A DNA stretch of 64,000 nt, taken from NCBI GenBank assembly GCA_022702545.1, contig JAHRBC010000001.1:4526001-4590000 (forward strand). Reading direction: 5' to 3'. Every line of letters begins with the position of its first letter. Position 1 is the stretch's first letter. The translations under genes and the position numbers were made by a program. Below, in pieces: positions 1 through 12,880 of the stretch. Under the pieces are notes generated by a model, which was not told the origin of the DNA, ran no database searches, and saw only the letters and a program-made list of their open reading frames with translations. The stretch is from Phycomyces nitens (lineage: Eukaryota > Mucoromycota > Mucoromycetes > Mucorales > Phycomycetaceae).

Positions 1-2912
1 ATTGGTTTTATTTATATGGTTTGGTCTCTAGTTACTGCCGTGGATCAACTAGAGGTCATGTCACGCAATAAGCAATACAAAGAGAGTGCTCAGCTCCTAG
101 AGGTATAACTAGAATACATAATTCAAGTTGGCTCAACTCTTTTTTGAACATAGGCAGTTATTCAACTGATGCAACACTTCAAGTCATACAAAAGTGTTCC
201 TCAGATTTCTGAGCTTTCTGACCGGATCACAAAGCTGCAAAAGGACCTTGAAGTGTGTGTCTTGCATGAATTTGATGAAGGGTAATAAAAGGTACAAATA
301 TCCAAGAAAATTAACATTAAATGATTTTGTAGGTTCAATAATGATGGTGTTGTCGTAGGACAGCCATGGGTACTTCATGATGCATGTCTTGTTGCAATTA
401 CTCTAGGAAATGATACAAAGTAAGTGTCTTTTTTAATATATATATCCTGTGCTCATAAATAAACATTTCTTGCAGAGAAAAGATTCTAAAGAAATACATC
501 GACCTTCAACTTGCCAACTATCGGCAGATATTTAGACCTTCTGAAGAGGTAAACAAAGGCTAATAGACAACTCCTTGTTTTTGGGGGGAAATCACGCTAA
601 GCTTCAGTCTTCAAGGTATCACAACTGGACAATATCTCACGGCGATATGCTTTTCTTAAACGTATTTTGAAAGTATGTGATGAGGAGCATGGAGAGATAT
701 TTCCAGTGTCATGGTGCGCAAGTGGACGCATCTGTGAGAAATTCTGCGTATATACAAGGTACTGAACATGGTCATCCTACTACATGTTAACAAACTCTAT
801 CTTGAATATAGATCTGATCTGGAACTCGTTTTATCATCGTCTTCTCAAATCGATGTCAAGGAGCTCCTAAAAGCGCTACAGTTGACTATAGAATTCGAAG
901 GACAATTGACCAAGAGATACGAGAAACATGCAAGTGAGGGACTTGTGTAAATGTGAACAAGATATTTATTCTTCTTTACCAAACAGGTCAAATATGTGGA
1001 TGGAAAAAAGGAGCCTATGCTTTGTTTCGAAAAGGCTATATCCTCTGCGTTTGTTCCTTATCTTTGGGTTTATATTAATGCGGAAGATAGGTAAAAAACC
1101 GAAAACTGATGAATGAAAGATGGTTATGTATACTTAGCGTGTTGTGGAATTTAGGACATTGAGCAAGATGATCGAGTCTTATATTCAATCAGACAAGGCG
1201 GCTGAAGATGACTCTAATATGGTGGTCTTGCCATCTAGTACTGATCTGTTTTACTTTTACCGCGAAACCTTGGTCCAATGTGCAAAGTTCTCTACTGGAA
1301 AGGCCTTTTGGGATTTATGCCAGCTGTTCTCAAAACATTTATATTCATATTGCAGCAAAGTTATTCTGGAGAACTATAGTTTGTAAGTCAAGTTTCTTTA
1401 TATTTGGTACTTGATATACTAACTTGTTTTCAAAAAAAAAAAGAGACAACAAAAAGGCTGTGACATTAGAGCATTTTCGCTTTGTCAGCTTGGCCCTAAA
1501 CACTGCAGATTATTGCTGCATGACAACCGCACAGGTAAGTTGGACCATGCATTAGTCTTACAGCTTTTTTTTTGACTTGGCTTGATATAGTTGGAAGAAA
1601 AGTTAAAAGAGACCATTGATCCAGAATATGCTGAAGATGTGAATCTGAAGAATGTCCAAGACACATTTATGAGGTGTGTCATAAAATATAAGCAATAACT
1701 GACAAATATATTAACTGGCAGATCCATACTCACAGTGCTGTATCAGCATCTATTGATAACATTACACGAAGTCTGGAGATTGTGTGTGATGTACAGCTTC
1801 AGCAAATGGCGCGATTGCAGTGGGGAACTATGGATACTGTAGGGGATCAATCGGATTATGTTAGTCAGCTACAAGATACTATCAAGCGCTACGTTACAAT
1901 GGTTGGAAAGACAATTGCCAACAAGCGTTACTTTAGGACATTTGGCGATCGTTTTGTGGAGTGAGTAAAGATATAAAACATACAAGGCATGTATATCTAA
2001 TGTGTATTGATGCCAATTCTACAGAGCTTTCATGGCCAAATATATCTCGAATATTTTTAAATGCAAACCTATATCAGAGATCGGTGCTGAGCAGGTAAGA
2101 AATAAGAATAGCCTATATCCAAAGGGTTTTTAACATTTTCTTACGTTTCAGATGCTGCTGGATACCCACATTATTAAAACTGTTTTAATGGATATACCTT
2201 TTATGAGACCAGAAGGATCAATGACTGCACCGACATCGTAAGTCCAAGTTTTTATAGAAAGTGTGCACTGTATTTCCGATTAACATTACTATCCAGCTAT
2301 ATGAAGCTTGTCAATCGAGTTATATCAAAGGCCGAGACGATCTTAAAGACAACCATGACTCCAGTGGATCCAGCTGAAGGCTATGTCGACAACTACATAT
2401 TCTTAATAGGAGATGGGCACACGGGAAACTTTGCGCGCCTACTTGATCTAAAGGTAAATGAGATTACTGTGTATACATCGAGTTACTAACTTGTTTATAT
2501 AAAGGGATTGAAAAAAGCAGAACAAGCGCCACTAATCGATATGTTCCACAAAAGAACTGCCAAGAACAAAGATCTAAAGGACAACTCTGGAATACTGCCC
2601 CCTATAGACCAGGTTACCCAGCCATCAACATCAACCCTGCCAAATGCAATTACGACTTCCTTTTCAACCATTGCTACATCTGCATCAAACTTTAGTCCAA
2701 ACTCTTTACAGCAGTTTAGCAGAAACGCTTTAACCTCTCCTACCGTCAATTCACAGCCATTTTCAGATGGGAACTTGTCTAGTCCAAGCAGCAAGACCGG
2801 AAGACTGAATGAGAACTTTAGAAAATTAGTGATGACAGGTATGGCCTTCCGCAAAGATCTTCAAGACCGAAGAGATCAACATTATAGTAAAGAAAATGGT
2901 ACTGGTCATTAA
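1..2912 (+). CDS. VPS53: Vps53, GARP/EARP tethering complex subunit (5' end missing)
   Basis: Subunit of the GARP tethering complex, which captures endosome-derived vesicles at the trans-Golgi. The window opens in an intron; the first visible exon starts at about 32. Spliced exons give family blocks in the right order: a coiled-coil stretch (HFKSYKSVPQISELSDRI), QPWVLHDACLVAITLGND, LDNISRRYAFLKRILK, DEEHGEIFP and then CEKFC. The C-terminal domain is also clear (NKRYFRTFGDRFVEAF, CKPISEIGAEQMLLDTHIIK, MDIPFMRP, FARLLDLK). The last exon (about 2506-2912) carries a Ser/Thr/Asn-rich, probably disordered tail and stops at TAA 2910-2912; an AATAAA lies at 2931. At least ten short introns are present. 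The 5' exons lie outside the window. Identification rests on remembered family motifs; no rival family fits. Confidence 0.93.
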
Positions 2913-3069
2913 GTCAATCCGGTGTACAAGAATAAAGCTCAAAAATATTTTTATAATAAATATATTATACCTACAACTATCTGATTATTATTAACATTTA
3001 TTAAACGTACTGCTTATATTTTATTAAGCATCCAAGTACTCTGACTGATAATAAAACACTCGTTTTATC

Positions 3070-4060
3070 TATTGCTATAACCAAGATGGCTTCTGTAGGG
3101 TGCACTGTCTGATATTTCATAAAAGTCACTGACAACCGGTTTTTTTTTGGCTCTACTTATTAATGTATGAACATCAAATAAGCAATAGATTTAAGATGAA
3201 TATGCATTTTGTTCAACTGGTGTAGAGATGGAGAGTGTTTCATTATCATTATAGTCAACAAAAATTTATTTTTCGAATTTTTCTTACCCCTTTATTTTCA
3301 ATGTGGTGCAAATAGACGACGCGTAATTTGAATTTTTCAAAATTTCGTCTTTGTACCCCTCTTACTCTTCATCTATTGGCCCATCAGTGTTCAAACTTGA
3401 ATATCATCTGGTCCCACACTTCTTGAGCATGTCCTTCCAGTTTTATGTTTTTTCATCGAGAAAAGCAAGAGCAACAAGCGTTTGGATTCTGAAACACTTT
3501 AGCGGATTTTCCTGCCTCCTTAAAATGCTGGATTTTTTGTTTACATTTCCATATTTGTCCACTTTTTTCGCGTCTTTATACCTACGCGTACCAAATCACT
3601 GACAAAAACTAATGTCAAATTAATCTCGAGATGATCAATTGATCATTTCATTACCATCAATACATTATACACTTTATAGATACTCTACTAGGCATCCCAT
3701 TACCATTACAATGATCAATGATCATCATTTACACCAAAATCAGCACTTTATATGAATATACGCTATTTCTGCACATTACAACTACAAACTCTCGCAATCT
3801 CTATAATGCACTCTTGATTACGACCATGTGCTCTCATTCAGCATCTTTATTGAATCTCCAAATCTAATCATAAACCAAGCAGATTACTTTATTGTTGATT
3901 AATATTTACTTTGAATAATTTAATGGTATTAATCTATATTCAATTCAAACGAGGTACCATGCACTATACTTAATCAACTCAAACTTACCTGTGTAAAGTA
4001 TAGCAGTACACAATACAAAGGATTTTTTTTTAAAAAAGACACGTAAAAGAGACCAACAGA
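3070..4060 (+). repeat. Dispersed repeat, copy A (inverted relative to copy B)
   Basis: This segment recurs as the reverse complement at about 16490-17500. The core, about 3200-3965, is nearly identical between copies: I counted only a handful of differences, such as TCAATTGATC versus TCAATTAATC, and the stretch at 3351-3602 is identical. The flanking arms are recognisably related but much more diverged; one shared block is CTGTAGGGTG then ACTGTCTGATATTT at about 3095-3117. The core includes an 84-codon open frame starting TTG and palindromic GATCATTGATCAT-like blocks. No terminal inverted repeats, target-site duplications or transposase motifs could be seen, so the class is unknown: a non-autonomous element, a solo LTR or a segmental duplication. 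Confidence 0.85.
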
Positions 4061-5092
4061 AGATTATCTCTTGCTATACTCTTGGAAATAATATCCTTTC
4101 TATCTAAAAAAAAATCTCACTTTATGACCAATCTCTCCTGATACAAGTCGTCTGTATATCCTAAAATACAGTGCATAAAAGAGTAGATTGACTGAGAATA
4201 CATTGTAACTACAGTGTATACTTATTTTCTGTACAGTTTGAGTGAATTTAAATATTCTACATTGGATTCTTGTACACAAATGAGTTAAATGATTGGAATC
4301 ACATCAATATCTTTTGGTCTACTACATATTATAATAAGAGATAACATTTATTAACCTCTTTTACACACCTAGATTAAATAATAACCCAAGTATTTTGAAA
4401 AGACACCTGTAAAGACATAATCTACCACTAAATATTGACAGCGCTACAAGTCCACTTGTTGATTCTCAACTTTTATTGATTCCAAACCAAGAGTATTGTC
4501 ATTGACATTGAAGCAATGCATGACTTCTGATGGAACATTGTTGCTAGACATGGCTTGTAAAATATTCGTTGGAAAGAGTTGAATGCAAAAAAAAAGCAAT
4601 ATTTTACACAAGTGTCATTATTAGATCCAGTACCATACTTTTGGAATATATGATTAATATTCTATTTCTCCAAGAAATAGTTGATTCATGGCTAGAGTTT
4701 ATGAAATGTCTATATTTCTCTATTACCAGGCTTAAACGTAAATCTCCACATATCAAATCAGTGATATTCTAATTGGGCCATCATAACCACCTTTAAATAT
4801 TCGGTTCCATTAACCCTTTAATATATTTATTTAGGTGATCTATTTGTACTGAAAAGAATTGGCCTCTTTAGACATCTTTGTTGGATCTAATTCTGGTACA
4901 CTCATTGGCTTGATTGGCATGCCCAAGATTAATTCCATTATAATAATTAGAAATGTCTGTCAATATTTTAATGCTTGGAATGATTGTGTTCTAGTTGAAA
5001 AGCATGATTTCCAGGCATTGTTTTGTCTTGAGAAAAATATTGTTAGTTTTAGTCTCTAGACACCTTTCTGTAAAACGAACTGCAACTGTGAA

Positions 5093-5106
5093 ATATCACG
5101 TGATAT
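5093..5106. promoter_or_regulatory. 14-bp perfect palindrome centred on an E-box (ATATCACGTGATAT)
   Basis: A perfect palindrome containing CACGTG lies about 84 bp upstream of the ATG of the NUDT12-like gene, a typical place for a basic helix-loop-helix site. Binding is inferred only from the motif and its position. Confidence 0.45.
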
Positions 5107-5189
5107 GTTGCTATTCCTTTGGATTAATTGCTGACTAACTTGGAGTTTGGTTGTTCGCTTGGCACAAACCTTCAACTTGTCTGATTCCC

Positions 5190-6996
<1,807 letters not shown>

Positions 6997-8305
6997 GATA
7001 CCATTTTGTGGATGACTATAGGTCATTTTCTCGCTTGTTAATATGCATGCATATATTTGAGAGAGAATAAAAGCATGGAAATGTAATATAATGAATTAGA
7101 AATTACATACATGAATGCCTTGCTAGATAAATGATGGTATATACATTTTATTAAAAGTATTCTGATCATCATGCCTTTTGACGTATATAAATCATTTGTT
7201 TGGTAGTTGGAATGGCTTCAAGTTTGCCAGAATAAAAAGGTTTGATCATCATAAAAGTACTCTTGCTCATCCTGAAATATCAATAGCAAACTATTTATTT
7301 TAACCTTTGATCCGTAAAGCAATCTGGGTGTGTCGACTATATTGATTATTATGATAGATACTTGAAAGATACTGAGCTTCTTCTTTTTTTTAAAAAAAAA
7401 TAAACCAATAAAGAAGAGTGTAGATTATATCCTTATTTGATCTTTGGATATATCATACACACATGTATGCAATAGATCATAAGAGACTTGGAACCATTCG
7501 ACTCATCACTTACCGATTTGATAAATGCAGTGTACTCTAATTGTGATGAGTAGAGATCCAAGGTATATAATGAAGACTAACCTTTCAAAAGAGTGTGTTT
7601 ATACCCCTTTATTGCCCAGCAGTTGGCGAAACATTAAATGTGTGCCTTTATGATTTGCATCACCAGTCTTTGTGAAAAGTTTGAATTAAAAGGTTATATT
7701 TGCACTACAGACACAATATATATGGAAAGAGCCAAGAAACCCCTACAGATATGCCACAAAGAAGACTCTCATGACTCTCAGCAAGAAGAAAGGCATTTAT
7801 GGTCAATTACACAGGTTTATTCGATAAACATAAAGTGGCACTACTTTTTTTTGGTTTTTGTTTTCTTGAAGGTATAGAGTGCTTTAGCTGAGGCGTCGTG
7901 ACACCCTTGACGCCACTTTTTCCAACTGCTGAGCTGTACTTCGTCTTGGGACCCTTAATTGTGCCGTGGTGCCTCACAATTGCCAACCACCTGGTAACTA
8001 GGTTGCAGAGGCGCAAAATATGGAAGACATTCCAAGATCCATACCTACAGACAGCCAATACTTGCCCTATACTAGACTTTGATGATGAGTAACTTGCAAA
8101 GACAACTCATCTACAGTAAACAAACAAGGCTCCGCTGGACCACTTTTCAGTTCTTACCCTGCGGGGTTTGTCTTAAAATAGCGTGTGCGCTGTTACATTA
8201 TATGACTGCTGTACATCATCCGAGAATCCATATATTTAAGTACTTTACCCAATGGCTGCGGCCTAGTCCAATATTCTCTTTCTCTTTGACACCACTTCTT
8301 CCCAA
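6997..8305. other. Intergenic region NUDT12-like to PEF gene
   Basis: No gene recognised. A basic 83-codon frame on the minus strand (7807-8058, containing GPKTKYSSAVGKSGVKG) has no known similarity and no supporting splice structure. Homopolymer runs and AT-rich sequence fill the rest. Confidence 0.5.
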
Positions 8306-9192
8306 ATGTCACACCCCAACCAGGCCGCCGGTGGACCCCCACAGCACAAGTCCAAAGGTAGCCCTATTGACACCTTTTAGGGACGCGTAAAGTGTCTTTG
8401 AAGAGACTAACGTATTCTTGGCTATCTATAGGACAACCCCAAGTGCCACCCCCAGATGCTGACCTCAGACTGTGGGGCTGGTTCAAGGCCGTTGATACCG
8501 ACCGATCTGGAGTACTTACTGTAGATGAGTTGCAGCGTGCACTTATCAACGGTGACTGGAGTCCCTTTAATATCGAGACAGTCAGAACAATGGTGAACAT
8601 GTTTGATTCTGGTAAGTTTAGTAGGGTAATAGGCGGCTGTCTGGATTCTGACCTTTTTGTAGACAACACTGGAACCATCGACTTTCAGGAATTCACAGGA
8701 TTATGGAAGTATATCGAGGACTGGAAGAGATGTTTCCAGGCCTTTGACCTTGATGGCTCTGGCAGTATTGACCTTAAAGAGATGACCAACGCACTGCGCT
8801 CGTTTGGTTACAACGTTTCAGGTCAATTTGTCAACACTCTTATCCAAAAGTTTGATCGTTTTGGTAAGTTTTTCTTTTCTTTATGATTTTTAAAGTGATT
8901 GAGTATTAGGGAGTGTAATTCAATGAAGAATGGACCGTAACATCGCACCATATACTAATAGGTACCAAATCTACTACAGGACATGGCAATGTTACATTTG
9001 ACAACTTTGTCCAGGCATGCGTTACCGTAAAGACCTTGACAGAATCATTTCGAACCTTTGATACCGACAATGATGGTTGGATTCAAATCAACTATGACCA
9101 GGTAAGAGATATAAAAAAAGGCTTTTTGAATATACTGCTTTTGCTAACAGTGTCTACAGTTCTTGGACCTTGTTATGCGCCAACATGCTTAA
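8306..9192 (+). CDS. Penta-EF-hand calcium-binding protein (ALG-2/PEF1 family)
   Basis: Calcium-regulated adaptor; relatives (ALG-2, peflin, yeast Pef1) bind membrane-traffic and ESCRT-associated partners. Five exons (8306-8358, 8433-8611, 8663-8863, 8980-9101, 9160-9192) join in frame to 195 residues, the usual family size. A short Gly/Pro/Gln N-terminus (NQAAGGPPQ) precedes five EF loops: DTDRSGVLTVDE, DSDNTGTIDFQE, DLDGSGSIDLKE, a degenerate DRFGHGNVTFDN and DTDNDGWIQINYD. Loops 1 and 3 look calcium-competent, as in ALG-2, and the fifth serves dimerisation in the family. The ATG at 8306 is chosen because it gives the Gly/Pro leader and a clean first donor at 8359. Partner specificity cannot be inferred. 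Confidence 0.92.
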
Positions 9193-9576
9193 GCCTGTTT
9201 CATCATTATAAACCAGAGTTTTTTTTGTAAAAGCTTGAAAATATCCCTTAAATAAAATAAAATACTTTATATATATACACAAACCCTTTAGAGTTTGACC
9301 AAATTAATATATATATAGACCTGTTTTGCTCGCTTACTGTCAAACATGAAAAATAAATAGCTTAAAAAAAACGCCAGAACTATTGTCCGTCTGGATATTA
9401 TCCAATATAATCATAACTGGCAAGAGAATCCGTGAAACAAAAGAAAATGGCTTCGCAGCCATGTGTAGAACCTGTTGAACTTAAATCCTGCCTGCAAAGA
9501 GCTATAAAGACTTGCAAGACTGGGGATTTTAAAAAGCTCGGAACCTCATCTTTCCTTTACCTTTTTACTTTACAAA
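9193..9576. other. Intergenic region PEF to OSH3-like
   Basis: About 380 bp, AT-rich. It contains an open frame at 9448-9573 that runs up to the OSH3 start in another frame and looks like leader sequence. No other feature seen. Confidence 0.5.
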
Positions 9577-12500
9577 ATGGAGGTTGTGCAAGTCCAGCCG
9601 AGGGATACTTATTTTCATTATGTCCATGTATCCACAAAGGGCACAACAATCCATTGGTCTTTTGCCACCCAGAAAAATAACATCTCTTTTGGCCTTTATC
9701 GAATAAATAACCAGGCACAAGCATCAATTGAAGCCAAAGAGCCGTACCAGAAACCGTCTCGGGAATCTTTTGTTGCAGATCGTAATGAAGATTATAATAA
9801 TCGTGGGGACTAATCATCATTGAACCAATTCACATTGACTAATGAGCATAAAATAGAAATATTGTCTCCAGCTGATTATGATGATCGAAAGACCCAGGAC
9901 TATACTTCCATAAATGAAACCTACTCAGGATCAGCCGCAGCCAGCTCCCATAGCAACCACGGAAGAACACGTGCAAAATCAGTAGCTTCTGTCAAGCTAA
10001 AGGAGCGCGGACTAGAAGAAATTATACCAATTAATGATATGCAGTCCAGTAAAGCAAAAGTAGAAGGATCATACAAAGTAGCAGAGCCAGGAAACTATGT
10101 ACTTGTGTTTGGTAAGCCAAATAGAACATTGTTTACAAATCATAAATGGTATTTGCTGACAATATATGGTAGACAACACGTTTTCAAGGACAACACCAAA
10201 AACCTTGACATTTTCGGTTAGCTTTATGGAAGACAAATCTCCGTCCTTGCCTGCTCCTCAGCAATTACACATCTCGGGATGGCTGTTAAAGAAGAAGCGA
10301 AGACGTATGCAAGGTAAGCGTATGGTATATTAAAGTCTTGGTCTAATGGTGTGTCAACAGGCTGGGCTAAGCGCTGGTTCTCATTATCCACTGCTGGCGT
10401 ATTATCATACTCAATCGAGAAAGACAGCATCGTCCGGGGTTCAATTCAAGTCATGGCTTCCATAGTCTCCAATAACGAATCCCAGCGACTGATACACATT
10501 GACTCTGGCACAGCATTATACCACCTCAAGACATCTAATCTTGAAGAACACAGCAGCTGGGTGAATGCTCTAAAGGTCTATGATATCACTGGAAATGAGA
10601 TCAAGAACAACATATTAAATAGAAGTGTAATTACAGCCGTAAACCCACCTGTTCCTACAAAGACCATTGATTACATGATAGAATCCGGATTGCAGGACTC
10701 AATTAGTCTCAGAGATCAGATTGACAAAATGACAAGTGCCTTACAAGATCTGAAGCAGCAGCTCCATGAAAAGACGGGCAAAGAAAGATATTTTGAAGAG
10801 CTTAACAGGGCAGTTGAAGGTCTGATATCTCAGCAAAAGTCAATTTCCAATGGCATCCGGGAGCAGCAAACCCAATGGGAGAATACACAAAAGACACCCA
10901 GGCCTTTGATCACCAAACACTCTCGAAACCTGCTCAATTCTTCACAGTCCTCTACTGTTAGGCTGCTTGCCGACAAAAGCGAAGGTGGTCTGGGTAGAAT
11001 TAATGGTCTCTTTGAGAATTCACCCAAACAATCACAATTATCGCTTTATTCTGAAGAGTTCTTTGACGCCGAAGACTTTGTCTTGAGTACAGAAGAAGAT
11101 TATCTTGAGGCAGGCGAGATAAATGACAGTCTATCTACAGGAGGAAGTAGTGATGAAGAAGGTAAGAATTGTATTTCAAGTATTGAAAACAATCCTCGTA
11201 AACTTTAACAAATGTATATAGACTCCCATGAAACTGTGTCTCCCAACCAGTACTTTAACTTGGATAAAGCCGAATTCTGTCAAAGACGCGATAGACTACC
11301 TTCACCAGCTATTGGTGAAATTGGGTCTGCACTATCTGTTTTCAGAAAGAATGTCGGAAAGGATCTTTCGACAATTGCAATGCCAGTAAGCATGAATGAG
11401 CCCATCAACTTTTTGCAAAAGGCATGCGAAGATATGGAATATTCAGAACTCCTGGACAAAGCATCTACACTTTCTGATTCAATGGAGAGACTGATGTACG
11501 TCGCTTTATTTGCCATATCAGGCTACGCGTCTTCTCAGTATCGCATTGAGAGAAAGGTAATTTTGATTCTATACTATGAAATATGACTAATGTCAACCTT
11601 GGATCTCAAACAGCCTTTCAATCCCATGATGACAGAGACATACGAGTGTATTCGCCCTGACAAGGGATTTCGATTCATATCTGAGAAAGTGTCCCATAAT
11701 CCTCTCATAATAGCAGTAAGTCTTTATATTTGGCCTCTTGGCAGTTTTCATGACCATTTTGAAAAAAAGACACATGCAGAATCTAGAGCCTATAAACACT
11801 GGCAATGTACAAAAGTCAAGAGCAAGTTCTGGGGAAGATCAATGGAATTGATAACCGAAGGAACTTTTAATGTTACCCTTACTGGACACACTGACCATTT
11901 TACTTATTCAAAACCATCGAGTTGGTTGCGCAATATGATGGCTGGTGAAAAGTACTTGGAACATGCAGGAGAAATGAAGATTGTCAATCACACCACCAAG
12001 GAGCATGCGGTCATATCTTTTAAAGAAGGCACTGGAGGTGGTATTTTTGGTGCACCAACAAACAGAAATGATGTGTTTGCAACATTCTTTGATGCCAACA
12101 ACGTCAAGTGCAGACGTATTGCAGGAAAATGGAGCGACAAATTGGCAGAAGAACTTGAAATGAACAAGCATAAACTTTCTGTATTGTGGGCAGCAAACCC
12201 ACAAACTGTACAAGACTATGAAAAATACTATGGATTCAACAAGTTTACGGTTGAATTGAATGAGATTACTTCAATAGAAGATGGAAAGATCCCCAAGACA
12301 GATACTCGCTTTCGCCCTGATCAACGGCTATATGAACAAGGTAAGCATGACATATATAGAGTAAAAAAAAATATTGTTTATCTAAAGAATTGTTTTCTAG
12401 GTTTTGTGGACCAGGCTGACATTGAGAAACAGCGGATAGAACAAAAGCAACGTGAGCGTCGCAAGAGTATGGAAGACAATGGCATCCCTTGGGAATCGCG

Positions 12501-12657
12501 CTGGTTTAAGCTCAAACCAGACAGCTTTGCAGACCCCAGTTTTGTTGATTCCCAAGGTGCTCAGGACGGGGTGGGCCATTCTTGGCAGTTTACTGGAGAT
12601 TATTGGGCTGTACGTGAGTCTGGTAAATGGCCTAGTGACATTCCAGATCTGTGGTAA
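9577..12657 (+). CDS. OSH3: Oxysterol-binding protein, OSH3 type (GOLD-PH-FFAT-ORD)
   Basis: Lipid-transfer protein acting at ER-plasma membrane contacts. Eight exons close in frame to 895 residues. The N-terminus (MEVVQVQPRDTYFHYVHVS) resembles yeast Osh3 and begins a GOLD domain completed by GSYKVAEPGNYVLVF after a low-complexity insert. A PH domain follows (ISGWLLKKKRRRMQGWAKRW ... HSSWVNALKVYD), then a coiled coil, an FFAT motif for VAP binding (EEFFDAED, about 11056) and the ORD (PFNPMMTETYE, FISEKVSHNP, THAESRAYKHWQ, KFWGRSMEL). Two introns are easily missed: 9803-9856 (54 nt, unusual GTGGGG donor), which removes an in-frame TAA at 9811, and 11716-11769 (54 nt) inside the ORD; read through, the second leaves an open but wrong frame. 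The fingerprint phosphoinositide site HH reads HN here (SEKVSHNP). Confidence 0.94.
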
Positions 12658-12880
12658 ATAGAATAGAGTTTTGCTCAAGTTGGATAAATATGGATATATT
12701 CTCTATCTATGTACTTTTTAATAGCCTATATATATAATATTCTAGATGGTAAAAAAAAACAATATAAAATCGTTTCTAATGGCCTTTTGTATATATGTAA
12801 ATATACTGGATTTTATTTACTAAAAAATCCTATAAAATCTATAGTAAGGCTATAAATCAGATCTATATCAAAAAAGATTA

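Larger units (their letters stand above)
2913..5189. other. Intergenic region VPS53 to NUDT12-like, holding repeat copy A
   Basis: No gene recognised. It holds copy A of a dispersed repeat (about 3070-4060), AT-rich sequence with short open frames of no recognisable similarity, and a palindromic E-box near the next gene. Confidence 0.6.

Noticed and set aside
3351..3602. The shared repeat frame as a real protein gene
   Set aside because: No start ATG at its head, no known domain and no codon bias; reported as a finding only.
7807..8058. Basic minus-strand frame upstream of the PEF gene
   Set aside because: No recognisable family and no splice partners or clear promoter; kept only as a note in the intergenic entry.
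9577..9813. OSH3 as a pseudogene because of TAA at 9811
   Set aside because: A 54-nt intron removes the stop, and all eight exons close in frame to 895 residues with intact domains.
12397..12678. Long antisense frames over OSH3, STE12 and SERINC exons
   Set aside because: They show no family similarity and lie opposite well-supported exons; they are frame shadows.
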